Shown: positions 9,963 to 19,455 of the stretch, in pieces
Numbering within the stretch: the first letter of the stretch is position 1
Layout of the letters: each line of letters begins with the position of its first letter
From: Betaproteobacteria bacterium
GTDB lineage: Bacteria > Pseudomonadota > Gammaproteobacteria > Burkholderiales > SG8-39
NCBI GenBank assembly: GCA_009693345.1
Contig: SHXL01000003.1
Location: 1-37,361 of the forward strand
Reading direction: 5' to 3'
DNA: 37,361 bases
Notes under the pieces: model-generated
Told to the model about the DNA's origin: nothing
Database searches by the model: none
The model's input: only the letters and a program-made list of their open reading frames with translations
Program-made: the position numbers and the translations under genes

Positions 9963-11401
9963 GCCGTACCACCTACGGTCAGGCCGTCGATCTTCAACGT
10001 CGGTTGGCCCACGCCCACGGGCACGCTCTGGCCTTCCTTGCCGCAGGTGCCCTGCCCGCCGTCCATGCGCATGTCGTTGCCGATCATGCTGACGCGCGTC
10101 AGCGCATCCGGCCCATTACCGATGAGGGTTGCTCCTTTCACCGGCTGCGTGACCTTGCCGCCCTCGATCAGGTAGGCTTCCGACGCGGAGAACACGAACT
10201 TGCCATTGGTGATGTCCACCTGGCCGCCGCCGAAGTTCACCGCGTACAGGCCCTTGTCCACGCTCCTGATGATTTCCTGCGGATCGCGCGTGCCGGCAAG
10301 CATGTAGGTGTTGGTCATGCGCGGCATCGTCATGTGCGCGAACGACTCGCGGCGGGCGTTGCCGGTAACCGGCATCTTCATCAGGCGCGCGTTCAGGCTG
10401 TCCTGCATGTAGCCGCGCAGGATGCCGTCCTCGATGAGCACCGTGCGCCGCGTCGGATTGCCCTCGTCATCCACGGTGAGCGAACCGCGCCGGTCCGGGA
10501 GCGTGCCGTCGTCCACCACCGTAACGCCGCGCGAAGCGACACGCTCGCCGAGGCGGCCCGCGAACGCCGAGCTGCCCTTGCGGTTGAAGTCGCCTTCGAG
10601 ACCGTGGCCGATCGCCTCGTGCAGCAGGATGCCGGGCCAGCCGGGCCCCAGCACCACCGTCATGGTGCCCGCGGGCGCGGGTTTCGACTCTAGGTTGACG
10701 AGAGCCTGCGCCACCGCCTGCTGCGCATATTCCTTCAGCACCGCATCGGTGAAGTGCGAATAGTCGGTGCGCCCGCCGCCGCCGGCGACGCCCATCTCGC
10801 GCCGGCCGCCGCTCTCCGCGATCACCTGCACCGACAGGCGCACCAGCGGGCGCACATCGGCCGCCAGCACTCCGTCGGAACGCGAGATCAGCACCACTTC
10901 GTATTCGCCGCCGAGGTGCGCCATCACCTGGCTGACGCGCGGATCGAGCGCACGGCACAGCTTCTCGAGCTTTTCGAGCAACGCGATCTTCCTGTCGGAA
11001 TCCAGGGAAACGAGCGGATCCAGCGGCGTATAGCGCTGCGGCGCCTTGCCTTTTCTCGCGACCTTGCCCGCCTTGGAACCGCCGGCACTGCCGATGGCCC
11101 GCACGGCCTTGGCCGCATCCTGCAGCGCGTTGAAGCCGATCTCGTCGGAATAGGCGAACGCGGTCTTCTCGCCGGAGATGGCGCGCACGCCGACGCCCTG
11201 CTCGATCGAAAAGCTGCCCGACTTGACGATGCCCTCCTCGAGGCTCCAGCCCTCGGAGCGCGTGTACTGGAAGTACAGGTCGGCGTAGTCGAGCTTGCGC
11301 GCCGCGAGCGAGCCGAACACGGCCTGCAGCTTGCGGCTTTCGAGCTCGAACGGCGCCAGCAGGCAGGCGTCAGCGGTGGAAAGCAGGGTGTCGGCATCCA
11401 T
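9959..11401 (-). CDS. tldD: TldD family metalloprotease
   Basis: This 480-residue protein carries the TldD metal-binding motif [11 protein letters not shown] near residue 259 and the C-terminal cysteine-containing stretch [11 protein letters not shown]. TldD works as a heterodimer with TldE/PmbA; the pair degrades unfolded peptides, matures modified peptides such as microcin B17, and is linked to CcdA turnover. No tldE is in the window. The start is ATG 11401-11399 with an AAGGA-like site just upstream; the ORF track form beginning at 11752 includes antisense shadow of the nitrilase gene. It lies 11 bases after the nitrilase stop, in the yhdP-nitrilase-tldD arrangement I recognise from betaproteobacteria. 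Confidence 0.95.
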   Translation of the reverse strand: MDADTLLSTADACLLAPFELESRKLQAVFGSLAARKLDYADLYFQYTRSEGWSLEEGIVKSGSFSIEQGVGVRAISGEKTAFAYSDEIGFNALQDAAKAVRAIGSAGGSKAGKVARKGKAPQRYTPLDPLVSLDSDRKIALLEKLEKLCRALDPRVSQVMAHLGGEYEVVLISRSDGVLAADVRPLVRLSVQVIAESGGRREMGVAGGGGRTDYSHFTDAVLKEYAQQAVAQALVNLESKPAPAGTMTVVLGPGWPGILLHEAIGHGLEGDFNRKGSSAFAGRLGERVASRGVTVVDDGTLPDRRGSLTVDDEGNPTRRTVLIEDGILRGYMQDSLNARLMKMPVTGNARRESFAHMTMPRMTNTYMLAGTRDPQEIIRSVDKGLYAVNFGGGQVDITNGKFVFSASEAYLIEGGKVTQPVKGATLIGNGPDALTRVSMIGNDMRMDGGQGTCGKEGQSVPVGVGQPTLKIDGLTVGGTA

Positions 11402-11412
11402 TGGATCGGTCC

Positions 11413-12228
11413 TTACAATGTCCGGTGCTGCAGGGCGGGCAGGGATTGTCTCACTTCGGCAAGCCGCGCCGCATCCAGTTCCGCCAGCACCACGCCTTCG
11501 CCCTCTGCGCGGCAGGCAAGCACCTCGCCCCAGGGATCCACGACCATGCTGTGGCCCCAGGTGCGGCGCCCGTTCGGATGCAGCCCGCCCTGCGCCGGTG
11601 CGATCAGGTAGCACTGGTTCTCGATCGCCCGCGCACGCATCAGGACATCCCAATGCGCCGCGCCGGTGAGCGCCGTGAAGGCCGACGGCACGAACCACGC
11701 GTCCACTTCGCCCGCAGCCCGGTAGAGTTCCGGGAAGCGCACGTCGTAGCACACGGAAAGCCCGATCCGGCCGAAGGGCGTGTCCAGCGCCACCGGCCGC
11801 GAGCCCGGCTCGATCGTGCGCGCTTCGTCGAAGTTGTTGCCTGCCAGATCCAGGCCGAAGAGATGGATCTTGTCGTAGCGCGCCACGCGCCGGCCTTCTG
11901 CGTCGAACACGAGGCAGGCGTTTCTAACTTTTTTTTCATTTGAAGAAGAAAGAGGGATTGTTCCACCAACCAGCCAGACACGATTCCGGCTCGCCGCGTC
12001 GGCGAGAAAATCCTGGATCGGACCGGCGCCCTCGACCTCGCGCACCTTCACTTTATCGGTCTCGTGGCGGCCCAGGATGCAGAAATATTCCGGCAGCGCG
12101 ACCAACTGCGCGCCGGCGGCTGCCGCCTCGGCGATCAGGCGCCCCGCCGCCTCCAGGTTCGCCGCCACTTCGGGCGCCGACACCATCTGGATCGCGGCCA
12201 CCCGGATTTTTGATCCGCCCGTGATCAC
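11413..12228 (-). CDS. carbon-nitrogen hydrolase (nitrilase superfamily)
   Basis: This 271-residue enzyme shows the Glu-Lys-Cys triad of the nitrilase superfamily: glutamate in LPEYF (about 46), lysine in YDKIHLF (about 119) and cysteine in [13 protein letters not shown] (about 158). The latter two motifs are those of the Nit1/Nit2-like branch, which deaminates damaged glutathione or omega-amides such as alpha-ketoglutaramate, so a repair role is more likely than nitrile hydrolysis. The start is GTG 12228-12226, overlapping the yhdP TGA as GTGA. An AT-rich patch encodes [10 protein letters not shown] at about residues 96-105. Confidence 0.93.
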   Translation of the reverse strand: MITGGSKIRVAAIQMVSAPEVAANLEAAGRLIAEAAAAGAQLVALPEYFCILGRHETDKVKVREVEGAGPIQDFLADAASRNRVWLVGGTIPLSSSNEKKVRNACLVFDAEGRRVARYDKIHLFGLDLAGNNFDEARTIEPGSRPVALDTPFGRIGLSVCYDVRFPELYRAAGEVDAWFVPSAFTALTGAAHWDVLMRARAIENQCYLIAPAQGGLHPNGRRTWGHSMVVDPWGEVLACRAEGEGVVLAELDAARLAEVRQSLPALQHRTL

Positions 12229-15200
12229 CGATTGGGAATTCCGGAGCCGTCCAGTGCTTCCGGCAACGGCGGCGGCTTCAGTTTCTCGACCTTCGGGTCC
12301 GTCCAGGTGCCGGTGATCGTGTAGTCGAACGCAAAAATCTTGCCCAGCGGATTCTTGAGGATGCGCCCGGCGATTAGCGCCGCCACGCCGGCAATCGGAT
12401 TGAGCAGGCTCACCACCGTCGAGGCGGAGTCTCCCAGCTGCGGAATCACCTTGACGTTCAGGTTCTGGGTTTCGAGAGAAAGGTCGATCTGGCCCGTCAT
12501 GTTGACGTCGGCCGCCGGGCCGCGCATGTGGAATTCCTTCACCGCCATCACGCCGCGCTCGATGGTCATGGAACTGGCGATGCGGTCAAACTGGAAGCCC
12601 TTGGAGAACACGTCGCGGAAATCGAGCGCGATGCGCCGGGGCAGCATCTGCAGGCTCATCAGCGACACGAGTTTCCCGATGCCGGGCTCGATCTCGAGGA
12701 ACTGTCCGTCTTTGGCCTGCATCTGCAAGTTGCCGCTGAGCGTCGCGTAGTCGATGGTCAGCGGGTCGCCGTTCCAGGAGATCGGGCCCTCCAGTTTGCC
12801 GCTCGCGCCCTTGATGTTGTCGGGGTAGCCGAAGCGATCGAGGAACTGCCCGACATTGCTTACCTCGAGCTTGAAGTCGATCGAAGTGCGCGAGCCCTCG
12901 CCCTGCTTCCACAGGCCGGTTCCCGACAACGCTGAATCCGAATTGGTGACGGCGAGCTTGTCGATGAGCCAGTCCTGGGCCCCGTGCCGTGCCAGGAGCT
13001 CGACGCGCCCAACCGCTCGCCCGCGATGCGTGAAATTGTCGGCGACGATATCCAGCGCCGGGAGATCCTTCAAGGTCTCCCCCGGTTTGGCGCCGGGGGA
13101 ATCCTCGGGCAGCATGAAGCGCGTCATGCGCGCCACCAGATTGCCGCTGCCTGCGGTGCGGTAAACGAGATCGCCGCTGAACTCCGCGGTGTTCATGCTG
13201 GCGGACCAGCCCGCGCCGTCGCTGGCGCCCTGCATCGTGACCGCGCGCATGCGCTTGCCGAGCGCGTCCAGCACGCCGATCTTGAGATCGTAGCTCACGC
13301 CTTCACCGGTGCCGCCGCCCTCGGCGAACAAGGACAGCCAGCGGTCAATGTCGAGTGCGGGCAGCGCGCCGCGCAGCGTCATGCCGAGCCGCTCCGGGAT
13401 CCGCGGCGTCTCCCCGGCCGCCGGGTACAAAATGATCACCGAACGCTGCACCTGAAGCGGCGCCGCGGCCTGCGCTGTGCGCAGGAACTCCGCCGCCGCG
13501 ATGCGTCCAGCCTGCGGCCCCAGCGCGATCGAAATGCGGTCGCGCCCCTCGCCCGGAAATACCACGACCCGCAGCGGCAGGCTTTCGCTGGCGGTCTTCG
13601 AAAACGGAGCCGGCAGGGAACTGGAAACGCCCTCGAGCGGCGATTCAAAAGTGAATTGCGTGCGCCCCTCATGCACCGAGACGACGGCGGTGTAGCGCGC
13701 AGCGCCGGCCAGGCGGCGGCGCCAGGGATGCTCGAACACTTGGCGCATGCCCTCGACCGTTGCCCTGCCCTCCGCGTTCAGCACGACGCTGGCGCCGGGC
13801 TTCGAGCCTCCTGCGATCCGGATCTCGCCGCCGAACAATTGGCCACGCACGTCCTGAATCAAAAGCGAGGATTCGGTGAAGCTGACGCGTCCACCCGCGC
13901 GCTCGATCGGCGGCAGGCGCGGGTCCACCGTGATGACGTTGCCCGAGAACTGGTATTCGCCGGCGACCTTGCTCTTCGCCATCTCGTGCAGCGCCAGTTC
14001 GAGATGCAGGCGCAGCTTGCCCTGGCCGAGGGACCTCATGCCGTCGGTGAAACCGTCCACCATGCGCCGCACCGGACTCTCCCGGACGTAGTCCAGAAAC
14101 AGCGCCGTGGCTCCCTCGGCGTTGCCATCGATATTCAGCTGCGGGTTCGGGTCGAGCATGCTCGGCAGGCTGACGTGAACGTTGGCGAGCTTGACGCCGA
14201 GGATGCTGGCGCTGCGGCCGACGATGTCGATCTTGTCCCGCTCGAACAGCAGATCACCTTCGATTTCCTCGATGCGCGGCCAGCCGCTGACGTAGTCGAG
14301 CACCGCTCCCGAAACCTTGGCTGCGACCTGGAACTGGCCTTTCGCGGCATCGGTAAACGGGAAATCGCGCAAATCGCCCTTCAGGCGCATCTGCACGTCG
14401 CTCGCCTGGCCGCCGAGGACCGCGCCTGCGACCCAGTCGCGCGCACGCGCGCCCATCAGCGTGGACAGCGGCAGGTACTTGGCGGTGTTCTTGCCTTCCG
14501 CGCGCGACAGTTGCGCCGTGAGATCCACCACACCCGGCCCTTCCCCGGTCCAGGTGTAGCTGCCATATGCGGTACCGGCAAGATCCTCGTTCGCGTAGCT
14601 CAGGTTGGCCAGGCGCACCGACACGCCGCCTTTGCCGGGCGGCGCGCTCCCGGCGCCCGCGGTACGTTCCCATCCAACTTCGCCATTGAGCGAATCCAGG
14701 AGGATGCGCGGTTCGGGGAAAACCTCCGGCAGTTCGAGCTCGCTCTTGCGCGACGCGAGATAGACGACGCCCTTGCCTTGCGTCGCCTCGACGCTGCCGG
14801 AAAGGCCGGCGAATCCCGGAATGCTGCGCCAGGCCTTCATGGTGAGGCCGGCAAAGCGGGTTTTCACGGTGAAATTCGCCTGATCGGGCAATTCTCCCGT
14901 CCAGTCGAACTTTACATCGAGCAGGTTGCCCTGCGGCGCGAGATCGGCAAGCAGCTTGCGCAGGTCGGCCGGAAACGGCAGGTACTCCGCCACGTGGGCT
15001 AGCGGCGCAAGTTCAATCAGATTGGCAGTCACCGAGCCGCGCTGCGTCAGCGGGCTGCCCACCGCACCTTGTGCGGTCCCCACCGTGCCTTGCGTGGCTC
15101 CAACAGATGCTGGTTCCCACATGGCGCGAAAACTCGTGGAGTTCATCGCCGGGGCGCCGGGGCTGACGAGCGCGAGATTGCGCACGCCGAAATCGTAGCC

Positions 15201-16133
15201 GGCCAGCGTCTCGCGTCCGTAAACCCGGCCCCGCACCGTGGACACTTCAAGCACCGGCAGGTCCTTCGCGAGGCGCGCCGATACGTTCGACAGCTCCACG
15301 TCCGCCGTGGCCTGCGTGATCCTGCCGGCGGATAGCGTCGCCCACAGGCGAAGCGCGCCTTCGCCGCGGCGCACGTCCAGCGGGTAGTCGACCCAGGCGC
15401 GCCAGCCCGCGAGGTTGGTGTAGCCGAACTCGGCGTATACGCGCCCATTCCACTGCGCCGGATTCCTGACGCTGCCGCCCTCGAGCGCTGCGCGCAGCTC
15501 CACGCCCGGCCCCAGCTCGCGCGGCGGGCGCGCCGAGAGCCCCACCAGGTGCGCGTCGCCGTCGTTCTCGAGGTGCAGGTTGAGCGCCGACAGCGTCAGC
15601 GGGGGCGCTTTGCGCGCCTCGTCGACCCACACGATCTCGGCGCCGCGAATGATGATCCGGCCCTGGCTGAGGATCCAGTCGCTCAGCTTGCCGTCGCTCT
15701 GGTCGCCCGAAATGCGGATGCCGGCGACGAAAATCGCGCCGCTCGCGTCGCGCCGCACCGCGAGCTTGGGCGCGTCGATGAGGAACGAGTGCAGCCGCAG
15801 CTCGCGCGCCGCGAGCGAGCGCCAGGCAACCACGTTCTCCACCGCCGGCAGCGCCAGCGCTTCGCGGCCGTCGCGGTCGTAAATACGCACGTCGGAGATC
15901 GAAATCCGCGGCCGCAGGCCCTGCCAGTCGGTAGCGAGCGCGCCGATCGTCACCGGCAGGCCGATGGAGCGCGAGATCGCGGCGACGATTTCGCCGCGGT
16001 ACTGCTCCACGTTGGGCAGCAGCCAGTAGCGCAGCGCGAGAAAGACCACCGCAAAGCCGAAAAAGCCCGCCCAGGCGAGTATTTCGACTGCGCGCAGGAG
16101 CCTGCGCAACGGGGCTTTAAACGAGGTTCGCAT
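12225..16133 (-). CDS. yhdP: YhdP family AsmA-like lipid transport protein
   Basis: This 1302-residue protein has an N-terminal membrane anchor (about 15-40), a DUF3971-like region and a long beta-rich body with the AsmA-like C-terminal segment LPRRIALDFRDVFSKGFQFD. It is the TIGR02099/YhdP type. In E. coli YhdP, with TamB and YdbH, is thought to bridge the periplasm and carry phospholipids to the outer membrane. Length matches the family. The ATG at 16133 gives a basic N terminus before the anchor. It is divergent from glnE across 60 bases and leads the nitrilase-tldD-CoA-transferase run. A very long plus-strand ORF (12984-15002) lies wholly antisense to it and is a shadow. Confidence 0.95.
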   Translation of the reverse strand: MRTSFKAPLRRLLRAVEILAWAGFFGFAVVFLALRYWLLPNVEQYRGEIVAAISRSIGLPVTIGALATDWQGLRPRISISDVRIYDRDGREALALPAVENVVAWRSLAARELRLHSFLIDAPKLAVRRDASGAIFVAGIRISGDQSDGKLSDWILSQGRIIIRGAEIVWVDEARKAPPLTLSALNLHLENDGDAHLVGLSARPPRELGPGVELRAALEGGSVRNPAQWNGRVYAEFGYTNLAGWRAWVDYPLDVRRGEGALRLWATLSAGRITQATADVELSNVSARLAKDLPVLEVSTVRGRVYGRETLAGYDFGVRNLALVSPGAPAMNSTSFRAMWEPASVGATQGTVGTAQGAVGSPLTQRGSVTANLIELAPLAHVAEYLPFPADLRKLLADLAPQGNLLDVKFDWTGELPDQANFTVKTRFAGLTMKAWRSIPGFAGLSGSVEATQGKGVVYLASRKSELELPEVFPEPRILLDSLNGEVGWERTAGAGSAPPGKGGVSVRLANLSYANEDLAGTAYGSYTWTGEGPGVVDLTAQLSRAEGKNTAKYLPLSTLMGARARDWVAGAVLGGQASDVQMRLKGDLRDFPFTDAAKGQFQVAAKVSGAVLDYVSGWPRIEEIEGDLLFERDKIDIVGRSASILGVKLANVHVSLPSMLDPNPQLNIDGNAEGATALFLDYVRESPVRRMVDGFTDGMRSLGQGKLRLHLELALHEMAKSKVAGEYQFSGNVITVDPRLPPIERAGGRVSFTESSLLIQDVRGQLFGGEIRIAGGSKPGASVVLNAEGRATVEGMRQVFEHPWRRRLAGAARYTAVVSVHEGRTQFTFESPLEGVSSSLPAPFSKTASESLPLRVVVFPGEGRDRISIALGPQAGRIAAAEFLRTAQAAAPLQVQRSVIILYPAAGETPRIPERLGMTLRGALPALDIDRWLSLFAEGGGTGEGVSYDLKIGVLDALGKRMRAVTMQGASDGAGWSASMNTAEFSGDLVYRTAGSGNLVARMTRFMLPEDSPGAKPGETLKDLPALDIVADNFTHRGRAVGRVELLARHGAQDWLIDKLAVTNSDSALSGTGLWKQGEGSRTSIDFKLEVSNVGQFLDRFGYPDNIKGASGKLEGPISWNGDPLTIDYATLSGNLQMQAKDGQFLEIEPGIGKLVSLMSLQMLPRRIALDFRDVFSKGFQFDRIASSMTIERGVMAVKEFHMRGPAADVNMTGQIDLSLETQNLNVKVIPQLGDSASTVVSLLNPIAGVAALIAGRILKNPLGKIFAFDYTITGTWTDPKVEKLKPPPLPEALDGSGIPNR

Positions 16134-16158
16134 CGCGCCTGCCGCGACTCCTATATCC

Positions 16159-16187
16159 TTGATTCACAACCGCAACCACCATTTTAT
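16159..16187 (+). promoter_or_regulatory. glnE promoter, sigma-70-like
   Basis: TTGATT (16159-16164), a 17-base spacer and TTTTAT (16182-16187) make a plausible sigma-70 promoter. The glnE ATG begins six bases after the -10, so transcription would start at or next to the start codon. No Shine-Dalgarno is visible, which agrees with a leaderless message. Confidence 0.5.
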
Positions 16188-16193
16188 CCGTAA

Positions 16194-18740
16194 ATGTCGG
16201 ATCCAATTCGGAAAATTACCCTTTCGCGCTATGCCGCGCAGGCCATCGCCGCACGTCCCGAGCTGGCTCAGGAGACGGATCCGGGACGTGGCGCGCACGC
16301 GCCCTTCAGCGCCGCGGAAATGGCGCAGGCCCTCGCGGGTTCGGATAGCGACGACGAAGCCTCGTTCAAGCGCCGCCTGCGCCGCCTGCGCCAGCGTGTC
16401 CTGTTGCGCACCATGGAGCGGGATCTGGAAAAACAGGCGAACCTTGCAGAAGTCTGTCTCGCAATGAGCGAGCTGGCGGTACAGTCCATCCGCGCCGCGC
16501 TGCGCTGGTTGAACGAGGAGGAGCTCATCGTCGTCGCCATGGGCAAGCTGGGTGGCGGCGAACTGAATGTGTCCTCCGACATCGACCTCGTTTTCGTGCA
16601 TCCCGATACGAAGGAAAACCCGGCCGACACGCAACAGCTCGAGCGCAGCGGCCGCAAGCTGATCGCGCTGCTGAACGACGTCACCGAGGACGGCTTTGCG
16701 TTCCGCGTCGACATGCGGCTGCGGCCCTACGGCGACTCGGGCGCGCTGGTGAGCGGATTCGATGCCCTGGAATCCTATTTCGTCGCCCAGGGCCGCGAAT
16801 GGGAACGCTATGCCTGGATCAAGGCGCGCGCTGTTTCAGGCCTTGATTCCGATATAAGAAACCTTGGAGAAATTGTTCGACCGTTCGTCTTCCGCAAGTA
16901 CTTCGACTACGCGACCCTAGCCGCGATGCGCCGCCTGCACGCCGAAGTGCGGCGCGACGTGGCACGCCGCGAACTCGCCGGGCACGTAAAGCTCGGCCCC
17001 GGCGGCATCCGCGAAATCGAGTTCATCACCCAGGCGCTGCAGCTGGTGCGCGGCGGGCGCGATCCGGAACTTACGGCGCGGCCGACACTTGCCGTTCTCG
17101 CACTTCTAGCCGGCAAAAGGCATTTGCCGGAAAGAGCCAGCCGGGAACTTGCGGACGCTTACGTGTTTCTGCGCAACGTAGAGCACCGCCTGCAGTACCT
17201 CGACGATGCGCAGACGCACGAATTGCCGACGGACGACGGCGACCGCGCGCGGCTAGCGCAGATGGCGGACTTCGCGTCCTGGGAGGATTTTCACGCCGCA
17301 TTGGACGCGCACCGCCAGGCAGTGACGCGCCATTTCCAGGCGATATTCGCGGAGCCCGGCGCGGAAAGCGAAGCCAAACCCTGGCCGGACCATCCGCGCC
17401 TCGCCGCGCTGCGCGCGAGCCAGCGCTACCTGCAGCTGCCCGAAGACTCGATGCGCCGCTTCGACGCCCTAGTCCCGGCGCTTGCGCTGGCCGCGGCGGC
17501 GACGCCCGACCCGGACGCCACACTGGCGCGCGGAATCGACCTGCTGCAGGCGATCGCGCGCCGCGCCGCGTACCTCGCGCTGCTCGCCGAGCGGCCCGAG
17601 GCACTGGAGCGCGTGACGCGCATGATCGGCGCCTCGAGCTGGGCGGCGGAATACGTCACCCTGCATCCGCTGCTGCTGGACGAACTGCTCGACGACCGGG
17701 TGCTCTATTCGCCCCCGGCGTGGCGCGAATTCGAACGCGAGCTGCGCACCGTTCTCGCCGCCGTGGGCGGCGATGTCGAGCGCCAGATGAACGCGGTGCG
17801 CGAGCAGCATCAGTTGCAGCTGTTCCGGCTGCTGGCGCAGGACCTGGCGGGCCTGCTCACGGTGGAGGTGCTCGCCGACCATCTTTCGCAGCTCGCCGAC
17901 CTCGTGCTGCAGGTGTCGCTGGAAGCCTGCTGGGCGCAGATCGCGACGCGCCACCGCGAGCAGCCGCGCTTCGCCGTGATCGCCTACGGCAAGCTCGGCG
18001 GCAAGGAACTCGGCTACGCCTCGGACCTCGACATCATTTTCGCCTACGACGACGCCGACGAGCGCGCCGCGCAGAACTATGCGCGACTCGCGCAGCGCTA
18101 CAACAACTGGCTCAGCGCGCGCACCTCCGCCGGCACGCTGTTCGAGACTGACCTGCAACTGCGGCCCTCCGGCTCGAGCGGGCTGCTGGTGTTGTCGGTG
18201 GCCGCGTTCGAGGAATACCAGGAGCACGCCGCCTGGCCCTGGGAGCACCAAGCGCTCACCCGCGCGCGCTACTGCGCGGGAGACAAGGCGGTCGGGCTCG
18301 AATTTGAGAACATCAGAACAAGAATCCTGACACGCGAACGGGACCCCGCCGCGCTGGCGCGCGAGGTGCTCGCCATGCGCGACAAGCTGCACGCCGCGCA
18401 TCCCAACCGCTCGGAACTGTTCGACATCAAGCACGACCGCGGCGGCATGATCGACATCGAATTCACGGTGCAATTTATCGTGCTCGCCCACGCGCACCGG
18501 CATCCGGAGCTCACGCGCAACCTCGGCAACATCGCATTGCTGAAAATTGCGGCGGATTTGGGATTGATCGACAAGGACCTGGCGGAAAAGAACCGCAATG
18601 CCTATCGCGACTTCAGGCGCCTGCAGCACGCATTGCGCCTAAACGGCGCGCGGTATGCGCGCGTGCCGATCGAGCAGGTGGCAGCGAAGGCCGAAGCCGC
18701 TCGCAGCCTGTGGAAGGAGGTCTTTTCCGGCTACCGGTAG
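16194..18740 (+). CDS. glnE: bifunctional glutamine synthetase adenylyltransferase/deadenylase
   Basis: This 848-residue enzyme attaches AMP to glutamine synthetase, or removes it, in response to PII. It has two nucleotidyltransferase domains. The N-terminal adenylyl-removing domain has GKLGGGELNVSSDIDLVF near residue 115. The C-terminal adenylyl-transferase domain has GKLGGKELGYASDLDIIF near residue 598. Each has the paired-aspartate SDxD metal site, and both are followed by conserved helical domains. E. coli GlnE is about 945 residues; the missing length is mainly before the first catalytic domain, which starts unusually early. The ATG at 16194 lies six bases after a -10 box. It converges on the next gene with a 15-base gap. 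Intact otherwise. Confidence 0.96.
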   Translation: MSDPIRKITLSRYAAQAIAARPELAQETDPGRGAHAPFSAAEMAQALAGSDSDDEASFKRRLRRLRQRVLLRTMERDLEKQANLAEVCLAMSELAVQSIRAALRWLNEEELIVVAMGKLGGGELNVSSDIDLVFVHPDTKENPADTQQLERSGRKLIALLNDVTEDGFAFRVDMRLRPYGDSGALVSGFDALESYFVAQGREWERYAWIKARAVSGLDSDIRNLGEIVRPFVFRKYFDYATLAAMRRLHAEVRRDVARRELAGHVKLGPGGIREIEFITQALQLVRGGRDPELTARPTLAVLALLAGKRHLPERASRELADAYVFLRNVEHRLQYLDDAQTHELPTDDGDRARLAQMADFASWEDFHAALDAHRQAVTRHFQAIFAEPGAESEAKPWPDHPRLAALRASQRYLQLPEDSMRRFDALVPALALAAAATPDPDATLARGIDLLQAIARRAAYLALLAERPEALERVTRMIGASSWAAEYVTLHPLLLDELLDDRVLYSPPAWREFERELRTVLAAVGGDVERQMNAVREQHQLQLFRLLAQDLAGLLTVEVLADHLSQLADLVLQVSLEACWAQIATRHREQPRFAVIAYGKLGGKELGYASDLDIIFAYDDADERAAQNYARLAQRYNNWLSARTSAGTLFETDLQLRPSGSSGLLVLSVAAFEEYQEHAAWPWEHQALTRARYCAGDKAVGLEFENIRTRILTRERDPAALAREVLAMRDKLHAAHPNRSELFDIKHDRGGMIDIEFTVQFIVLAHAHRHPELTRNLGNIALLKIAADLGLIDKDLAEKNRNAYRDFRRLQHALRLNGARYARVPIEQVAAKAEAARSLWKEVFSGYR

Positions 18741-18755
18741 CTCGGCGCGCGTGAT

Positions 18756-19022
18756 TCAGCGTGCGCGGGGCCCGCGCACGTGGGGGTTCAACTTTTCGAC
18801 GTCCGCCTTCACCTGGTCGCGACTGCGCTCGTAGACAATTTCACGCCCCATGATGCTGCCCGCATAGGCGAAACCGTTGCGCGTCGGCGTCAGCGCGCAC
18901 TTCATGCTGTGCGTCCCCTCGCCGATCACCACCTCGATCACCTCCGCGCGGCGGCTGAACAGCACCACCTCCATCGTCTTGCCGGTTTCGGTGATCCGTA
19001 CCGTGATCTTCTCGTTGATCAT
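18756..19022 (-). CDS. small conserved-looking protein, 88 aa, unknown
   Basis: I do not recognise a domain in this 88-residue protein. It looks like an all-beta fold rich in alternating hydrophobic residues (VRITETGKTMEVVLFS, EVIEVVIGEG), ends in a charged helix and a basic tail, and has no signal peptide or membrane segment. It is a real-looking frame with an ATG start, located between the convergent glnE and the same-strand arsR gene 40 bases upstream. The hairpin at 18761-18779 lies in its last codons. Confidence 0.65.
   Translation of the reverse strand: MINEKITVRITETGKTMEVVLFSRRAEVIEVVIGEGTHSMKCALTPTRNGFAYAGSIMGREIVYERSRDQVKADVEKLNPHVRGPRAR
18761..18779. terminator. GC-rich hairpin at glnE/small gene convergence
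   Basis: GTGCGCGGG-G-CCCGCGCAC is a nine-base perfect inverted repeat 20 bases after the glnE stop and inside the last codons of the convergent small gene. There is no T-run on either side, so it could at best be a weak bidirectional terminator or an mRNA 3'-end stabiliser. Confidence 0.35.
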
Positions 19023-19062
19023 GCGTCGCTTGCGTCTGTAGGTTGGCCTACTCTACCAGCGT

Positions 19063-19374
19063 TCATATCGCTTCGCGCGGCGTTCCCGGGGCCTGGGCGC
19101 CGCGCCGCAACGGACCGTCCACCTCGGAGGCGAAGCGCGCCAGCGCGTCGAGCAGCACGTCGCGGTTCAGACGGTACAGGACGCGCTGGCCCTGGCGCTC
19201 GCTCACCACGAGCCCGGCGCGCTGCAGCACCGCGAGATGGCGCGAGACCGCCGGCGGGCTGAGTGAGAATCGCCCCGCAAGGTCAGTCGTGGAGAGCGCC
19301 GTCTGCGACAGGAAGGCGATGATCTGCCGCCGCGGGACGGAGGACAGTGCGCCAAAAATGCCGTCGAGATCCAT
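19063..19374 (-). CDS. ArsR-family transcriptional regulator
   Basis: This 103-residue protein has a winged helix-turn-helix with the ArsR-type recognition helix SPPAVSRHLAVLQRAGLV (about 33-50) and wing residues SERQGQRVLYRL. It contains no cysteine, so it is not a thiol-metal sensor of the classic ArsR type and may resemble the SdpR-like group. The start is ATG 19374-19372, not the TTG the ORF track uses at 19386. It is divergent from ilvE across 81 bases, so it may control itself or the ilvE operon; ArsR proteins are commonly autoregulators. Target unknown. Confidence 0.88.
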   Translation of the reverse strand: MDLDGIFGALSSVPRRQIIAFLSQTALSTTDLAGRFSLSPPAVSRHLAVLQRAGLVVSERQGQRVLYRLNRDVLLDALARFASEVDGPLRRGAQAPGTPREAI

Positions 19375-19386
19375 CGCAATAAACAA

Positions 19387-19455
19387 TTAACTAAAGTGCT
19401 AATAGTATAGCGCGTTTTTGTGTTTAGAATGGCGGCTCACATTCAAGGAGCATGC
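19387..19455. promoter_or_regulatory. arsR-ilvE intergenic control region
   Basis: This AT-richer gap holds a minus-strand TATACT (19409-19404), a candidate -10 for arsR, and a plus-strand TAGAAT (19425-19430), a candidate -10 for the ilvE operon, followed by the clear Shine-Dalgarno AAGGAG (19445-19450) five bases before the ilvE ATG. The run CTAAAGTGCTAATAG between them has weak dyad symmetry and would be the natural place for the ArsR operator. No convincing -35 box is visible. Confidence 0.45.

Noticed and set aside
12984-15002. 672-aa plus-strand ORF
   Set aside because: It lies fully antisense to yhdP and has arginine/histidine/alanine-rich shadow composition with no domain.
17469-18629. 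386-aa minus-strand ORF
   Set aside because: It is antisense to glnE, with shadow composition and no recognisable domain.
19063-19374. arsenic or metal-thiol sensor
   Set aside because: The ArsR-family protein has no cysteines and no ars genes nearby.
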